Source: Asterochloris sp. CNOR1 | Taxonomy: Eukaryota > Chlorophyta > Trebouxiophyceae > Trebouxiales > Trebouxiaceae | Direction: 5' to 3' | Assembly: GCA_963969365.1 (NCBI GenBank) | Contig: OZ017760.1 | Coordinates: 682,001-746,000, forward strand | DNA length: 64,000 bases | Part shown: piece by piece, positions 36,801 to 49,400 of the stretch | Layout: each line of letters starts with the position of its first letter | Numbering within the stretch: position 1 is the first letter of the stretch | Notes under the pieces: generated by a model | The model's input: only the letters and a program-made list of their open reading frames with translations | Database searches by the model: none | What the model was told of the DNA's origin: nothing | Made by a program: the position numbers and the translations under genes

Positions 36801-36987
36801 ACACTGCTGCCAAGGCTCCTGCTGCCCACCGCTGCATCTGCCCAACAGGCTGCAGGTGCATTGCGCTGAGCGCTTCCAGGACACTGGCGCAGTGCTTGAC
36901 CTGCCTGAACTGTCGACTTGCTTTGACATGCAGGGGTGCCTGAAACCTCTGCCCCAGACGTGGAGATAGGAGGCTATGTTGCCCCAT
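30888..36987 (-). CDS. CtpA: Thylakoid-lumen C-terminal processing protease CtpA (peptidase S41)
   Basis: CtpA cleaves the C-terminal extension of the D1 reaction-centre protein so that the photosystem II manganese cluster can assemble. The start is the ATG at 36987. Exon 1 (36718-36987) encodes a basic transit peptide and then a hydrophobic lumenal signal ending in PAHAALAS, with a typical AHA-type cleavage site. Exons follow near 36.5, 36.0 (MDYARYLETLED), 35.4 and 34.75-34.92 kb (HMVASLGDRYSEFL). A PDZ domain is encoded near 34.45 and 34.1 kb (AVMAESPAEEAGI...LQGERILEI). Linker exons lie at 33.3-32.6 kb. The S41 core follows: VGYLRLHYF and LIDLRNNPG (32.1 kb), GGVFEEAIATASLLL (31.65 kb), PIVLLLNGSTASASEVLAGAL with the catalytic Ser (31.3-31.4 kb), VTVGEKSFGK with the catalytic Lys (31.2 kb) and KLTVAKYLSPAKYDI (31.1 kb). 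The stop is at 30888-30890. Both catalytic residues are intact. Confidence 0.95.
34864..35130 (-). repeat. Exon and acceptor repeated about three times in CtpA
   Basis: The first part of the CtpA exon encoding AFGSLRTKRQAYAAAEHM, with its acceptor, recurs in degraded form at about 34984-35022 and 35086-35130 in the preceding intron. Shared landmarks on the plus strand are CCATGGTG-GTG(T)GC and (A/G)CTCCCAAAGG, with a third shared block GATCA(C/G)CACGCTTG downstream of the first two copies. Confidence 0.75.
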
Positions 36988-37446
36988 GAACCCAGCTGCA
37001 TGCTCTCACATGGCATTACACGCAGCACATCCGTCCTCGACTTGAGTCATTTGGTTGTCCATTCCCCTTCTTACAAAGACCAGCGCAATTTGACGAATCC
37101 TTCACCGGGCGAGGCTACCAAGACAGCACGCGCACTTGTGAATGCCAGATACTTTTTGTTGCTGGGAGGCCTTTGTTCCGCTTCAGGTCAACAACACTGT
37201 GAATGAGCTTTGATGGTGATTATGATGTTGAGCAAACTGCCATGCCTCTGACCTCTCACTCGCTCAGCATTGATGCAGCAGCAGACTGATCAGTCAGAGC
37301 CTAGAGACTGAGTCAAGGGCACCAAGTTGGCGCGTCGGACCCCAGCTGTGGCTTTTCACACTTTTATTTCCCCAGGGGAGAATTGATCGCTCCATGCGCA
37401 GACATGTGCCCAGGTTACTACATCTTCTTATCATCAGCCGGACGAG
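36988..37446. promoter_or_regulatory. Divergent upstream region, CtpA / AUX1-like
   Basis: About 460 nt separate the two divergent ATGs. It presumably carries both promoters and 5' UTRs. No coding exon is supported, and I cannot assign particular motifs. Confidence 0.45.
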
Positions 37447-40400
37447 ATGGGCAGGCAGGACGAGCCTGCTTTTCTGGCTTCTACCCCTGTGCCAGGCAGC
37501 ACTGGCAAGTTGGCTGATGGGACAGATCCAAATGTGGCTCTCAAGTCTGACGGGAGCACCACCGTAGAGGGTGAGCTAGTGCGCAAGTATTGTGCTGTAG
37601 CATCATGTGTGCTGATATAATTTGGAGTCATTTGGCTGCAGGCACAGCTTGCCCCCGGCCTTGGTCCTCCAAGCTGGGAGGCTGGCTTGGTGGGGATGCT
37701 GGTGAGGTTCCTGGTCAGCTGCTGTGGCCAACACACAGCTGCTGTGGCCAACACAAGCATGCCCACTCAACCCACCATGTTGGATTGCAGGCAGCCTGCC
37801 TGACGCCGTTCTGACCACCTGTGCCAGTCAGATAGGGCAGATACTGCTCACGCTGCCCAATGCCTTCGCCAAAACAGGTTTGCCTCCCACTGCTGCCATG
37901 CTGGCAAAATGCTTGCTTGTCTACATACAAGCACTTGGTTTGCAGGTCTTCTGGCGGGCATGTTCCTCTGTGTGGGGTCAGCCTGCATGTCTCTCTGGAC
38001 AATGCAGATGCTCATCACCCTGTATCTTGAGCGCAAGCAGCGACTGGTATGTGAAATGGCTTTTGCAAGCTGCTCAAGCAAGCTGTGGCGCCTTGATGCA
38101 CGTAATCTGCCCAGCAGGCATTGTTCACCTGCACGCCATGGAAGACCATCCCACATCTTGTTGCACACATCACCTGTTGTACACGTTTGTTCCTGAAAGC
38201 ACAAGACTGCTACTGTGGGATGCAGATTGAGCAAGGCAAATGGTTTGACAAGGTGACAGGCACGAGGCGCATCATCACCCAGTACCATGAAGTCATTGGC
38301 GACCTGCTAGGGACATGGGCCCGGATAGTGGTGCAGGCAAGCCCCTCTGCCTTTCTATGTTGAGCTGCTGGTACCTGCTGTGTGCCTATATCTGCTGACT
38401 TTCACAGCAAGCAGGCTGTGATGGAGCACCTGTGGACCACGCTGGCCCCTTCCTGTTGGCCTGGACATAGCTGGAGGTGCCCAGCTTTGCCTGAGCACAT
38501 GTTTGCCGTGCAGATTGTGATCGTGATAAGTTTGGTTGGGACGTCGTTTGCTCAGGTGCGAGGCTGCAGGGCCCCTCTTTGCTTGCTTGCCGCTGCCCAA
38601 TCCAGGGTTGCAAATTGCTGCTCAGCCTAGTGCTGCTGACATGCTGCAGCTCGTGTTGCCAGTTGCTTGCTCTCAGCTGCAGACGTCATAGCTTGGCACC
38701 TCATGAGTCCTCCTGGCTGCACATGCAGGTGGTGGCTTGCGCCTCTGATATTTATTATTTGGACAGCTCTCGAACCAAGCGTGACTGGACCTTCATCTGG
38801 GGAGGGATTTGCTCTCTCACTGTCTTTCTGCCCACTCTGCGCCACTTTAGGTAGGACGGCTGTGTCTGCTGGGTCTCGCAGTGGGCGGCTGGCTCGCGTC
38901 TCTGACAGCAGCCATCGCATGCTGTTGCCAGCAAGGCATGCTGGCAGGCAGCTGCAGCTTGAGCAGAGGTGCTGGCCACCCTGCTGACCTGAGGAGGTCC
39001 TTCTCTGACTGGTGTCAGTTACAGCAACTCTACAGTGTGCAGCCTGTGGGGCAACCCCAGGTGGTGCCTGTGTACCTGATTGCCTGATGGCACACCCTGC
39101 ATGACCCTGATGCCTCTGTGCCAAACAGTAATGAAGGCCTGGAGTGGGTGCTCTTTGCTGCAGGGTCATCAACATACTGGCACTCATAGGAACGACATAC
39201 ACAGCGTGGTGAGCTTCTGCATGTGCCTTGCACACATGCAAGGAACACCTTTGGGTGACAGCCCCTCTGAAGCCTCAAGCTTCCCTGCAGGTATGTTGTG
39301 ATCACAGCAGGGAAGCATGGCATCACTCCAGGCGCAGCCTCCAGGTGAATTGCTGAGTTGACAGGACCAGCCATGGTATGCTACTGTGTGGCCCTCAATG
39401 CAGCAAAGTCCACTTTAGATCACTAACCCGTCATGTGCTCGTGCAGGGGGCCCGCATCATTGGAAAACTTCTATGTGGGCGCTTCAGTAAGTCCCCAGGC
39501 TGCCGGTGCCAGCAAGCACTAGCCGTTAGTTTGCAGCCCACACCACCACAGAGTTTGCTTTGTGCCTGTGCTCTGTGCAGTGTGGGCATAGATTGCGGCG
39601 CTTTTCCACTGAGGCATGGTGCAACTCACGTGCAGGTGATGTTCAGCGCTTTTGGTGGCCATGCCATGGCACTGGAGATCATGGACGCCATGTTCAAGCC
39701 AGCCGGGTACTCCAAGGCGTACCTCATCTCCTGGTTTTACATTTTCAGGTGCGTCTTGCTGTGGCTGCTCACTCTGCTTTCCGGCCATGCAGTTGTGCCA
39801 ATGACCTGCTTCACTTTTTGTCAACCATTTTGGTGGCAGGAGTATCTCCCCCCTGGAAGCACCCTATACTTGACTGCCACTTATCTGTGCCTGCAGCCTG
39901 ACACTTCCCCACAGCATCAGTGTGCAGCTGGCCTACCCCAATGCCAGCCTCGCAAATGGCAACGGTAAGATCCCATCTCTGCAAAGTGTCCTGGCGTATT
40001 GCATGTGCGCTGCCTGCCCACCTGGTCAACGCTGCATTTGGCCTCCTCATGCCTATCTGCAGTGTATGGTGCGCTGCCCAAGACAGCAGCCCGCAGCGCA
40101 TCCATTGTGCTGATGCTGTCCCACCAGATCGCCGCCTTCTGCTTGTATTCGGCACCCCTCAACTACATGTGAGTGCCGTGCACTGCACTACGTAGCGACA
40201 CATCAGGGTGCCTCCTTTGCTCTACAGAGCCTGAACATCTGCCAGTGCTGCTGCTTTCATAATGGCAGCCAGAAGGCGTGGGGCAGCCCAGGCAATCATG
40301 TGCACTTCACACATGACCCCATGCGCAGGTGGGAGAAGCTCATCCACACTCACACCAAGTCCCTCTGGATCAGACTGCCCAGTCGGCTTCCTGTCTGGGG

Positions 40401-41047
40401 GCTGATCTACCTCCTTGCTTTGATGTTTCCCTTTTATGGCGTGATCAATTCTGTCATCGGCGCCATCACCAGCCCAGCCATTGCCTTCATCTTCCCTGCG
40501 CTTGCCTGGTCCTGGGTGTACAGGACCAGTGACGCACGTGCCAAGGCACCTGTTCTACCCCCAAAGTGAGGCCAGGGACAGCTGCACCATGTGGCACATG
40601 TGGCCACGGACTCTGCACTGGCCACTCGGTCATAACAATTGCATGCTTAGATGCAGGCTGCTGTCTTGAGTTGTGACAGTACAGCAGTGATTTGCCCCGC
40701 AATGACTGGCTGCACTCTACTGCAGGCTCATGCGGATCTTTGGCGCCTGGACACTGTCGTTCTTGCTGAACGCTTTCATTGTGCTCTTTTACCTGGTCAA
40801 TGGAGTTGGTGAGCATCGCCTGCTCTGAGGTGCTGGCTTGACTGAATCTGGCAATCTCCTTGCTGACAGCTGACCACATGAGGACTCTCATGTGCAGGCT
40901 TTGGAATCTACTATTCCTTGAAGGCTTTGGTGCAACAAGTGGAAACATTCCATATCTTTGCCAGGTGCGCTCGCTGCATGCCCAGCACCTTAAAAAATAC
41001 AAGCTTTGCTCAGAAGGCTTGTTCTCTGCAGGTGCTACCAATGCTGA
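37447..41047 (+). CDS. AUX1: AUX1/LAX-type auxin and amino-acid permease
   Basis: Proton-coupled importers of this family take up indole-3-acetic acid in land plants; other members carry amino acids. Sixteen exons join in phase: 37447-37570, 37791-37877, 37946-38046, 38226-38336, 38514-38555, 38729-38850, 39164-39208, 39291-39344, 39447-39486, 39636-39748, 39897-39964, 40063-40168, 40329-40565, 40726-40808, 40898-40964 and 41032-41047 (TGA). The match to plant AUX1 is colinear: SQIGQILLTLPNAFAKTG (helix 1), VIGDLLGTWARIVVQ, VVACASDIYYLDS, GTTYTAWYVV, MFSAFGGHAMALEIMDAMFKP, YGALPKTAARSASI, WEKLIHTHTKS, FPFYGVINSVIGAI, GFGIYYSL, and a C-terminus reading ARCYQC like the plant protein. Ten or eleven membrane helices are expected. 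The intron after 38336 has a GC donor (CAG|GCAAGC). Transport of auxin rather than amino acids is inferred from similarity only. Confidence 0.95.
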
Positions 41048-42284
41048 TGGGAGACAGCCAGCGTCTCAGGCTGCAAGTCTGCGCTGGGCCCCATCAATGC
41101 TGGAAAGCCTGCCACAGTAAATCCATATCCAGATGTCATGGACCTGAACTTCCAAGAAGTGGAGAAGATGAAGAACCTTGAGACAGTGCACATCCGGGAT
41201 GCGTTGTCACAGTGTACAAACATCACCAGCTGAATTTTTGTCATGATGGCAAGCTAGCATTCTTTTTTGCTTCATTACTAGGAAGTTCGTATGATTATGT
41301 CCCCCCTGAGCCAGACAATTGCAACGCAGAGGCTGGCTGTTAGCTGCGCATTGGTTGGCCATCTGGATACAATGCTAGGTGCATATCTGCCACGCCCCCA
41401 AGAGAAATGCTATCAAATTCATTGCCAAGGCGCCATGAGGAAGCGCTCCCTCCTCCTGCCTGTGGTGACGCTGTAGCAGGCATGCTGGCGGCTGCCTTGC
41501 ATAGCTGTGGGTGCTTGTATGTGTGCATGTTGTTTGATGTGCAGCACCACTCATGCTGGACAGTACCCTGAGGTGCAGCTTACCGGTTGGTAGCAACAAG
41601 AATGCGATTGGATTCTACAGCTCAGTCTTAGTCTGACCGAAACCCCTTCCTGACGATAGGAAGAAAGTTCCGCACATGTAGGCAGATGCAGGCCTCTACC
41701 AACGTCCCCAGACCCCCCTCAGAAACACCATCCGGTCAGCATGCCAGTCCTTTGCTTGTGTGGCTAGCATCTCAAAACTCTGCCATGTTCCCAGCCTGTC
41801 TCATGCAGTGGTTCCAGCTGGCGCATCAGCACAGCATGGCAGCGCACAGCATGATCTCCTCATGCGTAAGGACAAGTTGAACCTGGCTGCAGTGAGTCCC
41901 ACATGTCATTGGCATAGTGACCAGCATGGACATCTGTCCTGCGCTATCTGACCTTCCTGCAATGTTGAGAGGCCCCTCAGCCTGCAGCCACAGACAGTCT
42001 GACTTGACTGCACCTTTCAAAACACCCATTGCACCTACATGATTGCCTAGCCTATGATAGCTACCAGGTGCTCCAGTGAAGACTGCAGTGCTTTACCACT
42101 CTGTTTGGCTGAGCAGCAGTGCTGCAGCCTGCACTTAAAGAGCAAGCAGCTGGCTCTGGCTCAGCCCTTTGGCTGCAGCCTGCCTGCACAGCTTGCCAAT
42201 CAAATTGTACTGAGCCAAAACAATTCTGCCCTTGAAGGTCCTTCTGGGCTGCCTGCCTATTCCAGTCCGGCTCACTGCTTGCAG
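41048..42284. other. Intergenic: AUX1-like 3' UTR and the unresolved 5' part of the MED8-like gene
   Basis: No exon is firmly supported. The first exon of the MED8-like gene should lie here and end in phase 0. An ATG at 41686 followed by a short Pro/Ser-rich stretch is a candidate, but its nearest donor is in the wrong phase. No TGTAA was found close to the AUX1-like stop. Confidence 0.4.
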
Positions 42285-45200
42285 GTCCAGTTCCGAGCTC
42301 AGCAGTTGTGGGCAGCCATCGAGCAGACCATCCAGGCCCTGACGCACAGCCCTGACAGCATGACCTGGTGAGCAGGGACTGCCTGCTGCCAGGTGCAACG
42401 CAGCAGGGGAAGGCTTCAGGAGCCTGCCACACGTTTTGGCATGCACTGCCAGTCAGATCATCTGAAACTGTCAGCACATCAGGAAACATGGGTGTACTGC
42501 AACTCCCAGTCAGAAGGCAGCAAAGGCACACGGCTTGCACTGCCAGGTAGAGTGGCCGCCATGCGTCAGCATTCGGCATTGCACAATCCCCTCTCCTGAT
42601 ATCGCAGCAGGGGACGAGCCTGCCATAGCGCTTGCTCTGCTATCTCAGGCAGGACGCCGTGTCATAGAAGGAGTGCGAGGTGAGTGCATGCTGCCTTGTC
42701 CTGGGCACGCGATTGCCGAGAGTACTGACTCCGGCCTGCTCTGAGAGATTTGGCTTGTTGTGCTAGGCAGGGTCCTGACATGTCAGCTGGGTGTGATTAG
42801 CTGGTCCCAGGTATACACTAGCAGGAGAACTGGAGTCAGCTCTGCAAGCTTGGCCTGCCAAGCAAGGCGTTCTGACAGGTCAGCCAGAAAAAGAGCGCAG
42901 CAACAGCAAGACCATATGCGAGTCAGTTGTCCATCAGCCTGCCCCACCTTGAGTGCCCTGCAGGTTTGCCTTGCTGCACCGGTCTGGCGTGGTGGACATG
43001 CAGCACCTTGTCCTCTTGAGACTACGAAATGTCCAGTGTGCTGCGCTGTGTGCTTTTCAGGTCCAGTCTGTCCAAGCTCCTGCCTAAAATGAATTGGTGA
43101 GCACCACCATCTTGGCATGTAGCAATCTGTTCCCAGCATTTGCTCTGCGCCCTGCAGGTCCAGCCTGCCTGGGCGCTCTGCCTGGACGAGCATGCACCAC
43201 CTCAAACGGTCCCTTGATGGAGAGAGTCGCTGATACCCCCTGCTCTGTGCGCTGCAGGCCCATTGTTTTGGAGCGCTTTGCAGTGATGAACACGCAGCAC
43301 CAGGCCATTGTCAGCCAGCTCCAGCCCCTGCTCACGCAGTTTGTGGCGTTTCCCAAGGCTGTCACCAATCAGGAGCTGGCCCAGCGTGAGCCTGAGCTGC
43401 ATGGCACGGTACTCATGTTGATGCATGCAGTCGTAGTGTCATGGCTGTAGTGTGCAGCTGGCTCAGGCGCTCGCCCCGTCAGGGCCTTCCTCAGGGCCCT
43501 CACGCATCGTGAGGTGGCATACTGTCAGCAAGGCCGACACTTTCTTGCCATGTTCAGCACACACGGGGGAGCTGGGCTGTTGTGCAGCAGCCCTCGACAT
43601 GCAATGCTGCCTGCATGTGTTGCAAGGCAAAAACCTGAACAGAAACCTTCTTCAAGGCAGCCACATTCAGCAGCTGGCAAGGTGGCAGGCCCTGACATCC
43701 GCATGTCGCGCAGCCATGAGTGCTGTTTGGCCATCGGGCTGCAGCAGCAGCCTCACACCCTCTGAGTGCAGTAGTGCTGCTGTGCAGTGCTGCACCGCAG
43801 GCTCAGCATGTTGGTGCGCCCATTGATGCTGACAACTCAGTACAGCTATGTGGACACCTGCATGCCAAGTTATTTTACCCTTACCTCTGTGTTGCCTCAT
43901 TGATGCATTGCAGTCACCTCCCATGCTGGCAATCATGGTCACACTGGACCACCACGCTGCTTGTCTACAAAACGACCTTGACAGAATCCTGCCTATGACT
44001 CTGCCTGCAGCTCTAGCGGGTTTGCTACCTTGGTCTGCTGCCCTCACTGTACCATGTACTGCGCCTGCACCCTATCCTGCCGTTGCTGTCACTGGGGCCG
44101 CTGACCATACAATCCCCACTGCCTCTATCTGCACGAAGCGTCACCTCCACTGCACCCAAGTGCTGCAACCCAAGAGGGATCATCAGCCAGGCCTTCCTGC
44201 TGCCTCACTGCTTCTTTCCCTGCACCTGCAGTCTGCCCATGACCCAGTCAGGCAGCTGCTGCTGGGAGCCTGATAGCTTGCCCTTTGCAGTAAAAGTTTT
44301 GGTTGGCATCCCTGCAGTGCTTCCGGTGATGCTGTCGACCATGCTGCTGCCCGAAATGGAGCAGGAGCAGGGTCGGCTGCAGGATCAGCTGAAGCAGCAC
44401 CAGCTGGCTGCTGACCCTGCTGCTGCACAGGTAATGATTGGCGGTGTGTGGGTGCGGGCAGAGTGAGGAGCCTCAGCCTGTCTGAGCTCTTGAGCCTGCA
44501 ACAGCGATGCTGGCCTGTACAGCAGCCTTCATCCCTGCTCCCTGGTGAGGGACAGCAGCTGCGGACTACTGTGCTGGCCGCCAATTTCAAGCACGTGAAA
44601 GTTCAAAAAGACGCCATCCCACATGGTATTGCATTGCCTGGGCAGCTAGGCAGGGCAAGCCATCAGCTGTGACCTTCCCATTCAAAGACAGCATCGGCAC
44701 CACACCTGCACAACCTGCCTGGCGCTGTCAGGACCAGAGCCAAGAGCTGCGCAATATGTCTTGCAGCCTGCGCTGTATCAGGTTGCTATGTGATATGCAA
44801 GGGGCATTGCAAGATGCACTGGCACCTGGCCTCGCCGTCAGCAGAAAGTGCTGACCAACCTCACAGTTGTTGATCTATTCTTACCTTTCACCCACCACCA
44901 GCAGCCGTCCTAAGGAGAAGATGTGCATCAGCCGCATGCAGGAGCTTGCTTGGTCCACTTTCCACCTGGTGTTCACAGCCGCCTGTTGCTCCTGTAGAGG
45001 TCTTTGACCAACTTGATGGAGGACCTGAGTGATCTGGAACGCAGCGGGCAGGGAGGGAAGCTGCTCGACAGTCAGGTGAGGCGCAGCTCTGTGTGACAAG
45101 GAAGTCTGCCTGCCTGGTGTTGACAGCAAGGTGCTTGACAAGTAAGTTACGTGTCACCTTGCCAACTTGTGGTTCTGCAACCTAGGGTCTCTAACGAAGT

Positions 45201-45506
45201 CAATCTTGCTGAACATGTCCATCGGTTCCACTGGGCATTGGGACCCTGACCAGGCAAGCCAGCATGAGAGGGTCTGTCCGCATGCTGGGGTTGCTGTGCT
45301 CCAATTGTAGCTGAACATCTCTGGCTGCCACCCCATCACGCTCCTGCTTATATGACACGCTGCTGCTGCAGGGTGATGGCACTCCGTTTGCTGCAGCGTG
45401 GGGGGCTAAGCGCAGGACTGCCGCTCGTAGAGGGGACTTGCCAGCAGAGACGCCCACTGGCAAGGCCCTGTTAGCAGCGCTGCACACAGGCAAGGGGTTG
45501 AGTTGA
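42285..45506 (+). CDS. MED8: Probable Mediator complex subunit 8 (MED8)
   Basis: Five exons join in phase: 42285-42367, 43258-43385, 44318-44430, 44998-45075 and 45372-45506 (TGA), giving 178 residues after the missing first exon. The order of features fits MED8, a head-module subunit of Mediator that links activators to RNA polymerase II. There is an N-terminal helix (FRAQQLWAAIEQTIQAL), then a W-P motif before a helix (MTWPIVLERFAVMNTQHQ, HQAIVSQLQPLL), then FVAFPK and LLPVMLSTMLLPEMEQEQ, which resembles the conserved LLSTxLxPExE stretch of the family. The C-terminal part (LMEDLSDLER, AAAWGAKRR, ALLAALHTGKGLS) is like the tail of plant MED8. Similarity is moderate, so the name is probable, not certain. 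A TGTAA at 45861 may be the poly(A) signal. The start codon exon was not found. Confidence 0.68.
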
Positions 45507-46469
45507 CGGATGATCAGCCAGCAGGTGGCAGGGAGCAGGGCTGCAGCAACCGTATCACCTGGCCTAGCACATCAGGCAGCCAGGCACATGGCAAGCACGC
45601 AATGTCACGATGGGTTGCAAGAGCAAACAGAGGCTGGTGCTCTTGCTGGGCAGGTCCTGAACCAGAAGATGACAGCAGCCAGGGGACTTGTGCCATGCTA
45701 GCCTCAACATGACCCTGTCTCATGAAGTTGGCAGATTGACAAGGCCAGAGAGACCGCACAGCTGTTGCCTGTACTAGATATATCAGCAGGCATATATGCA
45801 TGACATCTAGCTCGGAGTCCAAAACAATGCCTTCTAATAAATGAATGTTTAAAGCTGGCTTGTAAAGCATTGGGTGAGCAGGCATATCAGCAAGAACCTG
45901 GCCACAGCAGGTGCCTTTGCAACATGATGTGACAAATAGCTCATTCTGAAACATACCAAATGAAGCCTGGACATTCAGTGAGTGAGGTGAGCAGATTGTT
46001 GAGGTCTCAAAAGCACCCTGAGAGCAAGAAAGCTGTTTGCAGATGACGCCAAGCAGTTGACCAGCCTTTGGACTTCAAAATCAGAGCTGCCACTTCCTGG
46101 TTTGCTCCTCTGTGTGACTGTGGCGGCTTCAAAGGTGGTTCATGAGGCTGTCAGGGGATCCACAGCAGTGCCACTCTGCTGCTGCACCTGCCGACACAAT
46201 ACATAGAGCTGTCACAGTCTGAGAGACCTGACACTGGCTCCAGCAGTAAGATATGCTATGCATCAGCCTGCTGCCCCAAGCACTGCAACCGCTGCCAGCC
46301 CCAGCTCAGGCAGACATGGCAACCTCAGCTTCTATTTGACCTTCCAGCACAGCAACAGCCTGCCAGCCTGAGCTGCCTTGAATCTCAGTATCTGCTTTCA
46401 ACACTTGTACTCAAAGCGCAATATTAGGTGCTTTGAGGACGAGTGTTAGGGGCTGCATCTCTCCAAATG
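45507..46469. other. Intergenic between MED8-like and an unidentified minus-strand gene
   Basis: Convergent 3' regions. It holds a plus-strand TGTAA at 45861-45865. I find no exon with splice sites and no family resemblance on either strand. Confidence 0.5.
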
Positions 46470-49400
46470 TCACCGACAACGCAAAAAGTGCATCCTGCAA
46501 TACACCACATGCCAATCCAAAACAAATGACCAAGACTGACAGCCTTTGTTGCAAAGCATCCAGATATCACCCTCAAAACGAGCAATGAAGATGTCATCTG
46601 CCGCGATGCAGCGCATCGCCCACGCAGCCCCAGAGCCTCTCCCGTAGAAGCGCTGAGTGACCTCAGGCACGCCACATGTGGCCAGCAGCGGCATCTGACC
46701 AGCATCCAGCTCAGCTGCCGCATGCAGCCACAGGCGGGCAGCTGCTTCGCTGGTCAGACGTGCCACCTCATGACACAGGGGCATGTAGACCAGGCACATC
46801 CCCACGTTTAGTATGATGGCTACGGCCTGCAGAGAAGCAACAACTCTCAAGGACATGATGAAGCAGGGCCACAGAGACCAGGCCAATGCCAATGTTCAGC
46901 ATGATTGACCTGGCCAGCCGGAACAGCAAATGTCACTGGCAGGGCCTGCAACCTAGCAACTCCTGAGCGGACATTTACACTGGGCACACATGCTGGGATT
47001 GTGGCGGGGCACCACTTCAGGGTGGTAGCAAAGCAGCAGCAGCCAGGCACATGGCATGAGAAGCACTTCTGCCCACTGCACCAGATGAAAAGTTGCCTGT
47101 GCAGGGCCACATGACCGGGCATGCAGTGCAGCTCACCTGGAAATAAAGCAGGATTACCCGCGTCAAAAGCCCCGGCTTGGACCAGGCCTGCACAGTTGCT
47201 TCATGCATTCTGTGGCTCAGGAACTCTGCGAACAGCGCAGAGACCATTTCGTTCTCAGCTGGCGGCTGCAGCAGGCACACTCAATGAGGTCTCAACATGG
47301 CCATGCTGGCAATTGCAACAGATACGCTACATGAGGTGTCAGCACAGAACAGCTGAAGCAAGACATGTTCACCATGTTGTGCTGCAGGGAAGCCGCAATG
47401 TCAAGCATGTTGGCCAGCTCAGCAGGTGCAGGCATTGCATTATCCTGGTTCATGTTGTCGGCAGTGGGGTGCCACAGCCTGCCAGACAGTTCCTGCCTGC
47501 AGTCTCAGCCCCTGACTTGCGGGCCAGATATGCGAGTCGATAGACAGCAATTGCTGGCAGCCACACCAGGCGTGCATGAAGTGGTCAAAGAAGCTTGTGC
47601 TCGCTGGGCAACCATGGTGAGGCACATATGTCAGGTGCAGAAGATAAATACACGTCAGTTCCACCGTATTGGGTGGGACCAGTGCCAGAGCAGTGCAGCA
47701 AGTGGTAGTGGTAGAAGGGCGGGGGTGGTCCTCTGCCATTCCAGCAAAATGTGTTAAATGGTGGTGGAAGTAGTGCACAGGGCAGGTGGGGAAGGGGCAG
47801 GCAATGCAAAGCTGCAGCAACGCCTGGGGACATGGTGTCAGTGCTTGATGCCAGTGTGGCATGGAGCTGCCTCAGGACTGCTGCTGCACTGCCCCACCTG
47901 CTGGTACAGGATGGCTCTCATTTGGTGGAGGTAGCCTGCACCCAGCCCGTGAGTCCAGGACACACCCTGCAAGTGGCGAAACCTGAGCTGCAGCATGTGC
48001 CGCGACTGTGCACAGAGATGGGTACACCGACGAGCATGCACATGAAAGGTGCCTGCCTTTCCCAGATAGCATGCACAATGTGCGCTGCCAGCTGACAACC
48101 TGCTCAGCGCGCACAGCATGCAGGCATGCACAGCATGCTCAGCCAGTTGCTGACAATCTGCATGTATGCTCAGCCAGCAAGCACACTTCCTCCTGGCACA
48201 GCCACGGCTGCAGACAGCAAGCGCGCCGTTCCCTGGCTCAGGCTGGCTGCCCCCTGTGACAGCAGGCTGGCTAACCCCCTGGCACTGCCAACAGCTCACA
48301 GCCAATGCGCTGCTCTCATGCTGTTGTTGGCAGCCAGGCTGCAACACACCACGTGCAGGATCTCCCAGCAAGCTGCATCCACCCCAGTGTCGATTAGGGG
48401 AACATTGCAGATGAGCTGCAGGGGTTCAGCAGCAGCAGCAGCAAGGGCCTCAAAAACAGCGCTGTTTTGCCACTTTGCACAGGAGCTTAGTAATTGACAG
48501 GCCTGGCAGGGGTTCGCCTCCAGCAGCAGGAGTCACCTTGCACCTTGAGACGCCACATCCCTGCCACTGGGCACACAAGCTCAGTCCCAAGGGTGCCCCC
48601 CTCCAGCAGCGGCAGGGGCCTTAGAAGTAGCACAGCCCTGACACTCTAGGCACAGTCACAGACTGGAAGGTGCACACCTTCAGCAACACCAGACGCACCA
48701 ACAATAGCTTACACCTGAAGCCCCAACTCAGTTTCAGAGCCGCTCAGGCGGCTCCAAGACAGCCCGTCTTCAGCACACAGTCTCAGTCTCGGCAGTGCTC
48801 ACCTCCAGCAGCAGGAGGCGCCTCAGGAAAAGCACGTCCCTGGGGGACTTTCTGTAGGCGCTGAAGTTGAGAGGCTCTGGCTCCAGGGCCCAGTGAGGGC
48901 TGTACTTTGTGATGAGGGCAGACAGCAGCAGGATGAGCTGCACGCCCAGGTCTGCCACACGCTGCACCGCCTGCACCAATCAGCATGTGCTTTGGACTAG
49001 AACACAGCAGCAACACGATAAGCTGCAGACCTCAACGTGCTGAACCCCCTACAGGATGACAGACAGCTGGAAGGTTGGGGGCACCCTCAGTATGCTGCAC
49101 TGTCTGCGCCAGGCAGAATGCTTCGTGAGGATGGCAGTTGGCGGGCATGGGCTGCGTGGCCAGTATGCTGCACCCATCCCCTGCAGCTGCCAACACTCCT
49201 TTTGGGTTTGTAAGAACAGGATGAACTGAATGCCTAGCTAGGCTGCACCACCTACGGAATGGCAGACAACAGCAGGATGAGCTGCATTTCCAGTGCGATG
49301 CATCTTGTGAACCAGCCAATCCTGTCTTGAGGTAGACTACAGTGGAACCAAGTCTGCAGTGTATGTCACTGCCTGCAGCAGATCCGAAGATTTGCTGATG

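Noticed and set aside
41686-41735. ATG at 41686 as the certain first exon of the MED8-like gene
   Set aside because: The translation (MQASTNVPRPPSETPS) is plausible, but the only nearby GT donor leaves the wrong phase for the exon at 42285. I keep it only as a candidate.
48166-48497. Plus-strand frames around 48.1-48.5 kb as a separate gene
   Set aside because: Repeat-rich Ala/Gln/Ser sequence with no splice-consistent extension. The region is better explained as intron echoes of the minus-strand gene.
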